Assembly: GCA_016936655.1 (NCBI GenBank)
Contig: JAFGXL010000023.1
Span: 1 to 32,490 of the forward strand
DNA length: 32,490 nt
Direction of reading: 5' to 3'
From: Nitrospirota bacterium
Lineage (GTDB): Bacteria; Nitrospirota; Thermodesulfovibrionia; Thermodesulfovibrionales; Dissulfurispiraceae
Below are positions 8,669 to 17,367 of the stretch, piece after piece; the first letter of the stretch is position 1, and each line of letters starts with the position of its first letter. The notes beneath the pieces are model-generated. The model had not been told where the DNA came from. It made no database searches and was given only the letters and a program-made list of their open reading frames with translations. The translations under genes and the position numbers were made by a program.

Positions 8669-9368
8669 ACGTCTTCCTTTTACCGGTCATTGGATCAAGG
8701 CCTACGACTGACGCGTTCTTTCCATTTTGAAGCAGATCAACCATTCTATTTTCAGACTCGATAAGCAGCCTGTTTATCTGGCGCATATTAAGCCCCCCTC
8801 TTCTTTTCCTGTTCAGAAACGACAAAAATACGATGCTCTTGTATATCCTCTTATTCGTCCTCTGAGAAAACATATAACTCTCAAGGGATGTCTCTAGAAA
8901 CTTGTCATTTCTTTTCTGTACTTCTCTGCATATTGTTACAGACTTGCGCCAGTACACCTTGTCAATCATGCTGTCGACCTTCATCTCAGCAAGTGTATGC
9001 CCTATGCCCTGCTTGTCCTCTGTAAGCGTCTCATGCGCAACCGTATCAGCTGCAAGGTGGCATAGATAACCATATATAAATGCCTTTTCAGCGCCTTTGT
9101 GCGATTGTTCCAAAAATGTGAGTCCTGTACTCCAGTCGTGGCCTCTCTTGGACTCAGGCAGATACTTTTTGCCGAATATCATATCTGCCATTATGTTGCC
9201 ATAAATAAAGTCCTGCGGATATTTTTTAAGCAGCGCAGCAACAGCAACAGGCAAAATCTGCTGAGTATCCAGCAGCTGGCTAGCCAAATAAACATGCGTA
9301 AGAGGTCCCCACGCAAAAGCATCAGACGGCAAAGCAACTACAAAAATAGCTACAGCTATAAACAGCAT
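8661..9368 (-). CDS. Zinc-dependent phospholipase C-like protein (PF00882 type)
   Basis: 235-aa protein with a signal peptide (residues 1-19, ending AFA) and a predicted mature N-terminus WGPLTH. In alpha-toxin/PC-PLC enzymes the mature Trp1 amino group binds zinc. The other ligands can be matched in order: H25, D62, H77, H104 with D108 and H112 (HLAADTVAH), and H124 with E128 (HTLAE). The whole trinuclear zinc site therefore appears intact, so this is a likely secreted or periplasmic hydrolase. It is shorter than the clostridial toxins and lacks their C-terminal lipid-binding domain. A housekeeping role on phospholipid-like substrates is more plausible than toxicity. Its ATG overlaps the pepA stop by one base and its end overlaps moeA, so it sits inside the operon. 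The substrate is unknown. Confidence 0.8.
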   Translation of the reverse strand: MLFIAVAIFVVALPSDAFAWGPLTHVYLASQLLDTQQILPVAVAALLKKYPQDFIYGNIMADMIFGKKYLPESKRGHDWSTGLTFLEQSHKGAEKAFIYGYLCHLAADTVAHETLTEDKQGIGHTLAEMKVDSMIDKVYWRKSVTICREVQKRNDKFLETSLESYMFSQRTNKRIYKSIVFLSFLNRKRRGGLNMRQINRLLIESENRMVDLLQNGKNASVVGLDPMTGKRKTYV

Positions 9369-10840
9369 TATTTATCTATATCCCTCACAAACTTAAGCAG
9401 GAGTCTGGCTCCCATACCAGTAGCGCCTTTGAGGCTGTAAGGCCTGTCTTTATCGCTCCATGCAGTTCCAGCTATATCCAGATGAGCCCATGGCACAGAA
9501 CCGGCAAACCCCTTCAGAAATGCTGCTGATGCCATCAACGACCCTGTCCTGCTGCCGGAATTTTTCAGGTCTGCTATATCACTGGACAGATAATCTGCAT
9601 ATTCCTCGAAAAGCGGCATCTCCCATACGCGCTCATAAGTATCAGCTGATGCTTTTTTTAGCCTATCCATAAGCTCTCTGTCACTACCCATCATCGCTGC
9701 TGCCTCGCCTCCTAAAGCAATTGCACAAGCTCCTGTAAGAGTCGCTATATCCACTATAGCCCTGGGCTTGAGAAACTTGACAGCGTATCCTATCGCATCA
9801 GCGAGCGTAAGCCTGCCCTCTGCATCTGTGCTGACGACCTCAATGGATGTGCCATTTATTGCCTTTATTACATCTCCAGGCCTGTATGCCGAACCGCCTG
9901 GGAGATTCTCTACAGCAGGCAGAATAGCTGTAACATTAACTTTAAGCTTTAAATCAGATAAAGCCTTCATCACTCCTAAAACTGCAGCCCCGCCTGCCAT
10001 GTCGTACTTCATCTTCTCCATGCCGTCTACAGGCTTAAGAGATATTCCGCCGCTGTCAAAAGTTACAGATTTGCCGATCAGCACAACAGGAGATCCCTTG
10101 CCTCCTTTATACTCCATTACTATAAACCTCGGCAGCTCTCTGCTGCCCTTTCCTACACTCAAATATGCGTTCATACCAAGCCTTTGTGCCTCTTTCTGCT
10201 CAATAATCTTTGTTTTTATAGAGGATGACTTGATCGCTCTGGCATATGAGGCCATAGCAGAGGGAGTCAGTTCATTTGCAGGAGCGCTCACAAGGTCTCT
10301 GGCAAAGAGTGAAGCAGCTACAAATGCGTTGAGCTGTTTTATTTCTCCAGCAGACATGGAACTTATTATGCCAAGCTCCTTAATGCACTTTTTACATTTT
10401 GTCTCTCTTTTATATTTTGTGAATTTGTAACTGCCAAGCAGAGCCCCCTCAGCCAAATAGAATGCAGATGAGAACTCTTCCTTTAGCTTTGCTGAATTAA
10501 GAACAGCCGTAGAAAATACACCGCTGTATAGCCTTTGGCTGTTTAACTGACGTATGGCTGCTGATCCAGTCTGCCTCAGTCTCTCGGCGTCTAACTCTTT
10601 TTTATTGCCTGCTCCTGCAAGCATTACAGACTCGAATTTACATCCCGGAGTATAAATCAGCATAGTCTGTTTGAAATCAGCGCTGAACCTGCCGGATTTT
10701 ACAGCCCTGCTGATAAGGCCGCCTGTAGCTGTATCAACAGCGCTGTATACAGAATATTTTGTATCACTGAAAAAAGGCAGAATCAGGCACTCAGTAGAAA
10801 CATTCGCCTCATCTGCCCTTACATTTCTCAATTTAATCAT
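9368..10840 (-). CDS. pepA: Cytosol leucyl aminopeptidase (M17)
   Basis: 490-aa two-metal aminopeptidase that trims N-terminal residues from peptides in the cytoplasm. The C-terminal catalytic domain has the family's metal and catalytic motifs: GKSVTFDSGGISLKP (Lys and Asp), KYDMAGGAAV (Asp) and the signature STDAEGRLTLADA (Asp, Glu and the catalytic Arg), where most members begin NTDAEGR. The N-terminal macro-like domain is present but divergent. The length is normal. It starts seven bases downstream of pth and its stop shares one base with the next start codon (TAATG), so it belongs to the same transcript. Confidence 0.96.
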   Translation of the reverse strand: MIKLRNVRADEANVSTECLILPFFSDTKYSVYSAVDTATGGLISRAVKSGRFSADFKQTMLIYTPGCKFESVMLAGAGNKKELDAERLRQTGSAAIRQLNSQRLYSGVFSTAVLNSAKLKEEFSSAFYLAEGALLGSYKFTKYKRETKCKKCIKELGIISSMSAGEIKQLNAFVAASLFARDLVSAPANELTPSAMASYARAIKSSSIKTKIIEQKEAQRLGMNAYLSVGKGSRELPRFIVMEYKGGKGSPVVLIGKSVTFDSGGISLKPVDGMEKMKYDMAGGAAVLGVMKALSDLKLKVNVTAILPAVENLPGGSAYRPGDVIKAINGTSIEVVSTDAEGRLTLADAIGYAVKFLKPRAIVDIATLTGACAIALGGEAAAMMGSDRELMDRLKKASADTYERVWEMPLFEEYADYLSSDIADLKNSGSRTGSLMASAAFLKGFAGSVPWAHLDIAGTAWSDKDRPYSLKGATGMGARLLLKFVRDIDK

Positions 10841-10847
10841 TCAAGTC

Positions 10848-11423
10848 TCAGCTCCTGTTCTGCGGATTTGTTCTGTTAAATTTATTCATTGCGCTCTCTG
10901 CGCCTTCAGCTATTATAACACTCACAGCCTCTGCTGCCCTCGCAACAGCATCTGCTATAACAGCCTTGTGCTCAGAACCAAATGGCTTGAGCACATAATC
11001 TTCGACCAGCATCGAAGGATCTCTGGATATGCCTATTTTGATACGAATAAAGTCCTTGGATCCGATAAAGCTGATAATAGATTCTATGCCTCTGTGTCCG
11101 CCTGATGAACCTCCCCGCCTTATCTTGATCACTCCTGCATCGAGATCCAGATCATCATGAACAACAATAAGGTTCTCCGGGGAAGTATAATGTTTATCCA
11201 TCAGCTTCCTGACAGCAGCTCCGCTTCTGTTCATGTATGTGAGAGGTTTTAGGAGCAGGGTCTGAGCTCCTGATATTACTGCCTTGCCTGATATGAAGAA
11301 AGCTTTTTCTGTCATCTCTGAGCTCTGTTCATCAGACAGTGTGTCTATAACCTTGAAGCCGATATTATGACGGGTGTTTGAATATTTTCTTCCTGGATTG
11401 CCGAGACCTGCAATTATCCACAT
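10848..11423 (-). CDS. pth: Peptidyl-tRNA hydrolase
   Basis: 191-aa cytosolic enzyme that frees tRNA from prematurely released peptidyl-tRNA. Diagnostic segments are GLGNPGRKYSNTRHNIGF (catalytic His19), LLKPLTYMNRSG, VVHDDLDLDAG and the GGSSGGHRGIESI loop, all at expected spacing. The length is typical. It follows rplY, an association seen in many bacteria, with a hairpin-containing 68-base gap between them. Confidence 0.97.
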   Translation of the reverse strand: MWIIAGLGNPGRKYSNTRHNIGFKVIDTLSDEQSSEMTEKAFFISGKAVISGAQTLLLKPLTYMNRSGAAVRKLMDKHYTSPENLIVVHDDLDLDAGVIKIRRGGSSGGHRGIESIISFIGSKDFIRIKIGISRDPSMLVEDYVLKPFGSEHKAVIADAVARAAEAVSVIIAEGAESAMNKFNRTNPQNRS

Positions 11424-11450
11424 CGGATGGAGGATCAGACCTTAGACATA

Positions 11451-11477
11451 GGAGCCGACCTGATAGAGGCCGGCTCC
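11451..11477 (-). other. Hairpin between rplY and pth
   Basis: GGAGCCG (11451-11457) pairs with CGGCTCC (11471-11477), and CCT/AGG can extend the stem past one mismatch. It lies in the rplY-pth gap. No T-run follows in the direction of transcription, so it is more likely an RNA-processing or attenuation element than a terminator. Confidence 0.5.
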
Positions 11478-11491
11478 GCATCTAAAATCCT

Positions 11492-12139
11492 CTATTTTTC
11501 TGCCTCTTCAGGCTTCTTTCCCTTTTTTATAACTTCCGGCTCAGCAGCTGCTGCTTCTGCCTCAGCCTCAGCAGCAGTAGCCTCTTCCTTGACAGCTGTA
11601 ACTGTAGCTATAACTTCTTGTGCATCTGTAAGCACCTTTATTCCATTCTGGAGCTTAAGGTCAGACACATGAATTGAATGGTTGATCTCTAGACCTGATA
11701 CATCTATATCAATATGGCCAGGGATCATGCTTGGAAGACACTCAATCTCAATCTCTCTCAGGCTATGCTGAAGTATGCCGCCATCACGCTTTACGCCTAC
11801 AGGCTCGCCTTTTACTGCGATATGCACATTCACCTTGATTGTCTCTGTTGCGAGTATCTCCTGAAAATCTACATGAAGAAGGTTGCCGGCTACAGGATCA
11901 ACCTGATAATCCTTAACAATAGCCTGCTTTGCTCCATCATTGAACTCAAGATTTACTATAACCTGCTCTCCTGCCGTCCTGCTGATAAAGAGCGCCAGCT
12001 CTTTCCCGGGCATCTGTATCGCAGTTGAACCGCCGGCTCTGTACAGTACAGAGGGGATCATGCCCTCTCTGCGCAGTCCGCGTGCTATTCCTTTGCCTGT
12101 GTTCTCTCTCTTTTCTGCCTTAAGAGTTGTAATCTGCAT
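11492..12139 (-). CDS. rplY: 50S ribosomal protein L25/Ctc
   Basis: 215-aa 5S-rRNA-binding ribosomal protein of the long Ctc type. The N-terminal L25 domain begins KAEKRENTGKGIARGLRREGMIPSVLYRAGG, and the C-terminal TL5-like beta domain (VNVHIAVKGEPVGVKRDGGILQHSLREIEIECLP) follows. The last ~35 residues are a low-complexity Ala/Glu-rich tail ending in Lys/Glu, common in these proteins. GGAGG stands just before the ATG. Between prs and pth it forms the conserved prs-rplY-pth group. Confidence 0.96.
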   Translation of the reverse strand: MQITTLKAEKRENTGKGIARGLRREGMIPSVLYRAGGSTAIQMPGKELALFISRTAGEQVIVNLEFNDGAKQAIVKDYQVDPVAGNLLHVDFQEILATETIKVNVHIAVKGEPVGVKRDGGILQHSLREIEIECLPSMIPGHIDIDVSGLEINHSIHVSDLKLQNGIKVLTDAQEVIATVTAVKEEATAAEAEAEAAAAEPEVIKKGKKPEEAEK

Positions 12140-12227
12140 TATTGCCTCCTTATAAAACTTATCATCCTGTCATCCGGTATTCACAGCAAATCCGCACTCA
12201 CGTATTGTGCAGCCGGCTCCGCTGATA

Positions 12228-13169
12228 TCAAACGAACAGTGAATTTACTGAAGTCTCCTCATGGATCCTTTTTATAGCCTCAGCAAGCAGAGGCGCCACA
12301 CTAAGCACCTTGAGCCTGCTGCATTCTTTCATCTTGTCATCAAGAGGTATAGTGTCTGTAACAACAACCTCCTCCAGCACAGAGTTATTTATTCTTTCTA
12401 TCGCAGGTCCGGAGAGCACAGCATGAGAAGCAGCAGCACATACCCTGTTTGCGCCCTTTGCCTTTATCGCAGCGGCAGCCTGCGTTGTTGTGCCTGCAGT
12501 ATCTATCATGTCGTCAAGTATTATCGCATCCTTGCCTTTTACATCACCTATTACATTCATAACCTCGCAGACATTCGCTGCCTCGCGCCTCTTGTCTATG
12601 AATGCGAGTGACGCATTGAGCCGCTTGGCAAATGCCCTCGCCCTTTCCACTCCTCCAGCATCAGGAGAAACTATTACAAGGTGGTCGTCATTCCACTTTT
12701 TAAAATAGTCGAGCAATACAGGCGCTGCAAAAAGATGATCAACCGGAATATCAAAAAAGCCCTGTATCTGGGCTGCATGAAGATCCATTGTGAGAATTCT
12801 GTTTGCACCAGCAGCTGTTATAAGGTCTGCTACAAGTTTTGATGATATAGGAACACGAGGCTGAACCTTTCTATCCTGCCTTGCATAACCATAATAAGGT
12901 ATTACTGCTGTTATTCTGCTTGCAGATGCCCTCTTCAGAGCATCTATCAGGAGCAGAAGCTCCATAAGATTGTGATTTACAGGAGTACATGTGGGCTGAA
13001 TTATAAAAATGTCGGATCCTCTGACATTTTCATTTATCTGCACAAGTATCTCTCCGTCGCTGAAAGATGTTACTGTTGTATCAGTAAGAGATATTTGTAT
13101 ATGTTCACTCACCCTGGCAGCCAGAGTCTTGTTGGCATTGCCGGTAAGAATTTTGATCCCGTTTGACAT
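12228..13169 (-). CDS. prs: Ribose-phosphate pyrophosphokinase
   Basis: 313-aa enzyme making PRPP from ribose 5-phosphate and ATP, the precursor for nucleotides, His and Trp. Family motifs are complete: [17 protein letters not shown], the ATP loop [14 protein letters not shown], the metal-binding [26 protein letters not shown]-type (here [13 protein letters not shown]), and the PRPP loop DDMIDTAGT. The length is standard. GGAGG lies six bases before the ATG at 13169. It follows the tRNA-Gln gene and leads into rplY. Confidence 0.97.
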   Translation of the reverse strand: MSNGIKILTGNANKTLAARVSEHIQISLTDTTVTSFSDGEILVQINENVRGSDIFIIQPTCTPVNHNLMELLLLIDALKRASASRITAVIPYYGYARQDRKVQPRVPISSKLVADLITAAGANRILTMDLHAAQIQGFFDIPVDHLFAAPVLLDYFKKWNDDHLVIVSPDAGGVERARAFAKRLNASLAFIDKRREAANVCEVMNVIGDVKGKDAIILDDMIDTAGTTTQAAAAIKAKGANRVCAAASHAVLSGPAIERINNSVLEEVVVTDTIPLDDKMKECSRLKVLSVAPLLAEAIKRIHEETSVNSLFV

Positions 13170-13232
13170 CTTTGTCCTCCATATCTTTGTTCAGCTTGTA
13201 CTGCCGTAAATCTTAAAAGCGTGAGCGATCTA

Positions 13233-13304
13233 CTGGGGCGCCAGGATTCGAACCTGGGGATGGCAGATCCAAAATCTGCTGACTTTCCGCTTGTCGACGC
13301 CCCA
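13233..13304 (-). tRNA. trnQ: tRNA-Gln (anticodon TTG)
   Basis: A full cloverleaf is visible on the minus strand. The acceptor is TGGGGCG/CGCCCCA with a G discriminator. The anticodon arm is GCAGA-TTTTGGA-TCTGC, giving anticodon TTG, and the T arm contains GGTTCGAATCC. No CCA is encoded. It lies between ispE and prs, the conserved place for tRNA-Gln in delta-proteobacteria and relatives, so it is probably processed from the operon transcript. Confidence 0.96.
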
Positions 13305-13329
13305 AACGACCCGACGCGTTTTATAAAAT

Positions 13330-14202
13330 TCAGACAGCAAAACGAGGCATCTCAGCAAGAGATTCAGCTGCCCTGCACCAGAACTGCCCTGACAAGGCCG
13401 CTTCGGCCGCAAGCGCTTCAGGTATATTTTCAAATATACCGAAAACTGCAGACCCGCTGCCGCTCATAAGCGAAACATAGGCGCCTTGCTCTGCTAATTT
13501 CCCCTTTATTTCCCTTATAACAGGGAAGTGCTCCATAACTACATCTTCAAAGTCATTTGAAGCAAGAGTGCTGAAAAGAGTGAAATCACCCAGTCTGATT
13601 TTTTGATAAATTAGCTTGATATTATCTATTTTAGTGTGCGTATTTGTCAATTCCCCAGACCTGCGGAGCTGGTCATATGCCCATGGGGTAGGCACAGAAA
13701 CAGCAGGCTTTACAACAACAACAGGATATGAAAAGGCTGGATTAACACGAGTAAGAATCTCTCCCCTGCCCTCAGCAGCTGCCAAAGGCGCAGAAAAGAA
13801 AAATGGCACATCAGAGCCGATCTTTGCACCTAACATGCTGAGTTCATTATCTTTTAGACCCAAATCCCATAAAATATTCAGGCCACTCAGTACAGCTGCT
13901 GCATCGCTGCTACCGCCTCCTAGACCTGCGCCTGAAGGGATGCTCTTTTTTAGGGTTATGCGTGCGCCTTTGCTGATGCCGGCATGGTCTTTCAGCATAA
14001 TAGCAGCCTTGTATACGAGGTTATGTTCTGCAGGGATATCAAGGTCAGATATAATCTCTATAAAATCAGCCGGTTCTATCTTCAGTTCATCATATATGCC
14101 TATGCACTGCATAAGAGAAAATATATTATGATAGCCGTCATCTCTTTTATTAAGTACATAGAGGCAGAGGTTAATCTTTGCTGGAGTCTTGATCTGTATC
14201 AT
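13330..14202 (-). CDS. ispE: 4-diphosphocytidyl-2-C-methyl-D-erythritol kinase
   Basis: 290-aa GHMP-family kinase of the MEP isoprenoid pathway. It shows the N-terminal PAKINLCLYV, the ATP-binding glycine-rich loop PSGAGLGGGSSDAAAVL, and KIGSDVPFF containing the conserved Asp. The C-terminal GSGSAVFGIF motif is also present. The length is normal for the family. It sits 21 bases after the TPR gene and 25 bases before tRNA-Gln, so cotranscription with both is likely. Confidence 0.96.
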   Translation of the reverse strand: MIQIKTPAKINLCLYVLNKRDDGYHNIFSLMQCIGIYDELKIEPADFIEIISDLDIPAEHNLVYKAAIMLKDHAGISKGARITLKKSIPSGAGLGGGSSDAAAVLSGLNILWDLGLKDNELSMLGAKIGSDVPFFFSAPLAAAEGRGEILTRVNPAFSYPVVVVKPAVSVPTPWAYDQLRRSGELTNTHTKIDNIKLIYQKIRLGDFTLFSTLASNDFEDVVMEHFPVIREIKGKLAEQGAYVSLMSGSGSAVFGIFENIPEALAAEAALSGQFWCRAAESLAEMPRFAV

Positions 14203-14223
14203 TTGTGACTATTTTCTTCTATA

Positions 14224-15969
14224 TCATTCAGGAAGAGGCGCTCCTGCTGCCTTTATCTTTCCCTGCACCCTCTCTTTAAGCCCCTCTTCATCCTTATGAA
14301 GCTTGAGGACCTTGTACCAGGCCTCGAGTGCATTTTTCATGTCTCCTTTTTTATGGTAAACATCTCCGATATGCTCGTATATGGCAGGATCATCCTTCAC
14401 CATCTTTGCAGCCCTCTGCAGTTCAATAAGCGCCTCGTCCAACCTGCCTAGCCTAAAGTATGCCCATCCGAGACTGTCAACTATATATCCGCTGTCAGGC
14501 TTCAGCTCAATCGCTCTCTGAATCAGCCTCAGAGCCTCCTCCAGATTCACATTATTATCGGCATATGTGTAGCCAAGATAGTTAAGTGCATCAACATGAT
14601 CAGGATTTAAATTAAGAGTCTTTTTAAGAAAAGATATCATCTCATCGTTACTCTTCAGCTTTTCATACAGCACTGCTGTCTGAAAATTAATCTCATCATG
14701 ATCAGGGAACTTCTCGACACCCTCTTTAAGTAGCGCCTGCGCCTTGTCAATCATCTTCAGCTGCATATAGAGATGGGATAAATATATATAAATTTCGGGC
14801 TTGCTCCTCTCAAAACTCAGAACCTCTTCATAAACAGCAACAGCCTCTTTATATTTACCCTTTCTGGAATAGACCATAGCCATGCTCATAAAAGCATTTA
14901 TATTTTTTGGATCTGTCTCGAGCACCTTTCTCAGCTCAGCAACAGCCTGATCAGGCCTGTCAAGCTCATCAAGTGCCAGAGCCAAATAGTATCTTGTTGC
15001 TATGTCTTTGGGAAATTTGCCAAGAAGAATCCTGAACTCAGAAACAGCCTTTTCATACTCCCTCTGCTGAAGATACAGCAGCCCTAGTCTCTGGTTAATA
15101 AGGAGGTTTTCCGGAGATTCCTTTGAAAACTCCTGAAGCTGCTCAATCGCCTTGCCATAAGACTTGTCCTTTATATAAAACTGGGAAAGCCTCTCTCTGG
15201 CCATAAAATTTCTCGGGTTTATATCGATAGCCTTTTTATAATACTCTTCAGCAGACTGCCTGTTCCCCTGAGCCTCGTATATTATCCCAAGATTGTAGTA
15301 AGCAGCATCAAATCCCTGCCTAAGCTCAGTTATCCTTAGAAAACTCGTCTCAGCTTTTTTGAACTCTCTTTTATCAATATAGATTGTGCCAAGATAGTAA
15401 AGAGCCATCACATTATCCCTTTCTGCCTTTACAACTGTCTCGAATATGTCAGCAGACCTGTCCAAATCGCCTTTAGAAAGATACAACATGCCGAGCATAA
15501 GCCTTGGCTCTGCCCTCTCTGGCTGAAGTGAATAGAGCTTTTCATATATTTTGATAGCTTCATCGTAATTCTTCTGAGAGTTGAATATTTCACCTAAAAG
15601 TCTGAGTGCTAGCGTATCATCTGGATTGCGCTTTAATATGTCTGTCAAAACCTCCTGAGCCTCGATTATCCTGCCTGTCCTTATTAAAAGCCCGCTCATA
15701 CGCGCCTTAAGATAGTCTGAAGACGAATCTATGGTAGCAGCGTTTTTATAATGCCTGAGCGCCACATCGAGCCTGCCCTCCAGCTCAGCAATAGAGCCCA
15801 TCATATACTCGTAATAAGCACGTGACTGGATTATATGCTCAACTTTTTTAAACAACTCAGATGCATTGGCCTTCTTTTCTTCAGCAGCAGCAGCGCCTAG
15901 TGAATCTGCCAATGGGAAGATGAGAATTAAAGAGAAGAAAATTGACTTTATAAGGTTTTTATTTATCAT
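14224..15969 (-). CDS. Exported TPR-repeat protein
   Basis: 581-aa protein with an N-terminal hydrophobic signal (INKNLIKSIFFSLILIFPLADSLGA) followed by about a dozen tandem tetratricopeptide repeats from residue ~40 to the end, many with the W/A-Y-x-G-x-A consensus. It probably acts as a scaffold in the periplasm or at a membrane, and no enzymatic motif is seen. The ATG at 15969 was chosen because GGTG precedes it and it starts the signal peptide. An upstream GTG at 16002 would place the first codons inside the terminator hairpin at 15984-16015. The gene opens the ispE-prs-pth run. The client protein cannot be told. Confidence 0.88.
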   Translation of the reverse strand: MINKNLIKSIFFSLILIFPLADSLGAAAAEEKKANASELFKKVEHIIQSRAYYEYMMGSIAELEGRLDVALRHYKNAATIDSSSDYLKARMSGLLIRTGRIIEAQEVLTDILKRNPDDTLALRLLGEIFNSQKNYDEAIKIYEKLYSLQPERAEPRLMLGMLYLSKGDLDRSADIFETVVKAERDNVMALYYLGTIYIDKREFKKAETSFLRITELRQGFDAAYYNLGIIYEAQGNRQSAEEYYKKAIDINPRNFMARERLSQFYIKDKSYGKAIEQLQEFSKESPENLLINQRLGLLYLQQREYEKAVSEFRILLGKFPKDIATRYYLALALDELDRPDQAVAELRKVLETDPKNINAFMSMAMVYSRKGKYKEAVAVYEEVLSFERSKPEIYIYLSHLYMQLKMIDKAQALLKEGVEKFPDHDEINFQTAVLYEKLKSNDEMISFLKKTLNLNPDHVDALNYLGYTYADNNVNLEEALRLIQRAIELKPDSGYIVDSLGWAYFRLGRLDEALIELQRAAKMVKDDPAIYEHIGDVYHKKGDMKNALEAWYKVLKLHKDEEGLKERVQGKIKAAGAPLPE

Positions 15970-15983
15970 TTCACCATTCTGAC

Positions 15984-16015
15984 TAAAAATAAAGGGGGTC
16001 ACTACGACCCCCTTT
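15984..16015 (-). terminator. Intrinsic terminator after the peptide gene
   Basis: A perfect 10-bp stem AAAGGGGGTC/GACCCCCTTT with a 5-base loop is followed on the minus strand by ATTTTTA. It closes the transporter-radical SAM-peptide operon and lies only 15-46 bases before the TPR start codon. Downstream genes therefore depend on read-through or on a promoter within this narrow gap. Confidence 0.88.
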
Positions 16016-16038
16016 ACAGATTATGATCCCAGTTTATA

Positions 16039-16101
16039 CTAGCAAGAGCCTTTGCACTTGCATGTTGTTGCTGTCTTTTTTGACACCTTTCTGATTGTCA
16101 T
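16039..16101 (-). CDS. 20-residue Cys-containing peptide, putative RiPP precursor
   Basis: Encodes a 20-residue peptide that begins MTIRKVSKK and ends TTCKCKGSC, with Cys at positions 14, 16 and 20 and a basic N-terminal half. GGGAGG is placed nine bases before the ATG, which is strong for this genome. It starts 15 bases after the stop of the SPASM radical SAM gene and is followed directly by a strong terminator, so it is a real transcriptional unit despite its size. The likely role is substrate of that enzyme, with the C-terminal CKCKGSC as the modified core. From memory it resembles the short precursors named CbpA that accompany radical SAM CbpB, but this is unverified. No protease or exporter gene is adjacent, so the mature product and its destination are unknown. 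Confidence 0.8.
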   Translation of the reverse strand: MTIRKVSKKTATTCKCKGSC

Positions 16102-16116
16102 CGCATTTCCTCCCTT

Positions 16117-17334
16117 TCATAGGGTCTTAGGCAGATTCATTCCGCCTGCTCTATCATCATTATAACCGTATGCCCTGCATTTGTAAACATCTCTCAGTCT
16201 AGATATTCCATTGCTTTGAGCGAGAAAATTCTCGCCATTTGATATGCCAGCCCTGTATCTGCATCCTCCCCTGCACTCATTTATCCAAGGACATGAAACA
16301 TCCGAACACTCCAGATTAGAAAGCATGATCGGCTCTATCCTCTTCCAGCATATTGCGAGACCTTCGGTAATATTGCCTGCCGGCCTGTCCGCATAAAAAG
16401 CGCACTTTGCTACAGATCCGTCTGCCAGCACAGAGGCTAGATGCAGACCGCACCCATAGCCTTCACTGCTTCCGTGCATCCCTTCGCTGAATCCATAAGA
16501 AAAATATCGACCGCCTTTCTCTGGAGATACAGATAGCTCATTATTTGCACCCAGGCTTCCGGAAATACATGGCACATCAACTATCCAATCCTTTATGCCC
16601 ATGCTACTGAAAAGGTTATCCATCTCATCAAACTCATCAAGATTGCAGCTGTGCACCATAGTAGCCACAGAAGCTGATATACCGGATGCCAAAACATTTT
16701 CGAGACTGTTCATAACCTTGTCATAAGAGCCTGCGCCGCGCAGAACTTCATGGCCTCTGCGCATTCCGTCTATGCTGAATTGTATCTCATCAAAATTTAT
16801 GCCCGAGATCCGCTCTTTGGTCAGCATAAGGCCATTGGTAAGCAGAACCTTTCTGAGTCTGAAGCTATGAAGCAGGTCGTTAATACTGTCAAAACATCTA
16901 TGCAATAGCGGCTCGCCTCCTGTTACAAGAAGCCTTAGACCCTGCATCTGCTCAAACTGTGATATTGCGTCCAAAATCGTCTCTGGGGCAAGTTCCCTGC
17001 CGGAAGGTTCGCCTATATAACAGTGTTTACATCTTAGATTGCATCTGTCTGTAATCTGAAGTTCAAGATATCGAAGAGACGGGAAGGAAGGCTTATTAGT
17101 TTCAGCAGCAAAATGTTTATAAGGAGTTTTGTCTGTAATTATGCCTTCATGTACACAATAATCGATAAATTCTGAATCAGCATCTGCAGGAGACGCGCCT
17201 TCAGGACCAGAGCACTTTTTGAGAAAAGAGAATGCCTCAGCATCCAGTTCATAAAGCTCATCAGCCTTTATGTTGTAGACTGACGGAGCTTCGAGGTTTT
17301 TAAGTGCGAAATAGTCTAAAAGGTAGAGACGCAT
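16117..17334 (-). CDS. Radical SAM/SPASM peptide-modifying enzyme
   Basis: 405-aa protein in three parts. An N-terminal ~85-residue segment of the size and place of a peptide-recognition (PqqD/RRE-like) domain comes first. The radical SAM core follows, with C98-x3-C102-x2-C105 and TGGEPLL at 138-144. The C-terminal SPASM domain has Cys at 295, 311, 343, 348, 354, 358 and 386, enough for auxiliary 4Fe-4S clusters. Such enzymes install thioether or other crosslinks in ribosomal peptides. The tiny Cys-rich peptide gene 15 bases downstream is the obvious substrate. Upstream lies an amino-acid ABC importer, 33 bases away. No Shine-Dalgarno is visible before the ATG. It may be the CbpB-type maturase, by memory only. 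Heme or quinohemoprotein maturases are less likely given the neighbour. Confidence 0.88.
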   Translation of the reverse strand: MRLYLLDYFALKNLEAPSVYNIKADELYELDAEAFSFLKKCSGPEGASPADADSEFIDYCVHEGIITDKTPYKHFAAETNKPSFPSLRYLELQITDRCNLRCKHCYIGEPSGRELAPETILDAISQFEQMQGLRLLVTGGEPLLHRCFDSINDLLHSFRLRKVLLTNGLMLTKERISGINFDEIQFSIDGMRRGHEVLRGAGSYDKVMNSLENVLASGISASVATMVHSCNLDEFDEMDNLFSSMGIKDWIVDVPCISGSLGANNELSVSPEKGGRYFSYGFSEGMHGSSEGYGCGLHLASVLADGSVAKCAFYADRPAGNITEGLAICWKRIEPIMLSNLECSDVSCPWINECRGGCRYRAGISNGENFLAQSNGISRLRDVYKCRAYGYNDDRAGGMNLPKTL

Positions 17335-17367
17335 TGTTTATTTTACAACATAACATAAGTGCTATCA

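Noticed and set aside
9768-10430. 220-codon open frame opposite pepA
   Set aside because: It lies wholly antisense to a well-supported aminopeptidase and its translation shows no recognisable family. The same holds for the other long antisense frames opposite hypD, moeA and ispE.
15970-16002. GTG start 11 codons upstream for the TPR protein
   Set aside because: The GTG lies inside the terminator hairpin and has no ribosome-binding site. The ATG at 15969 has GGTG upstream and begins the signal peptide.
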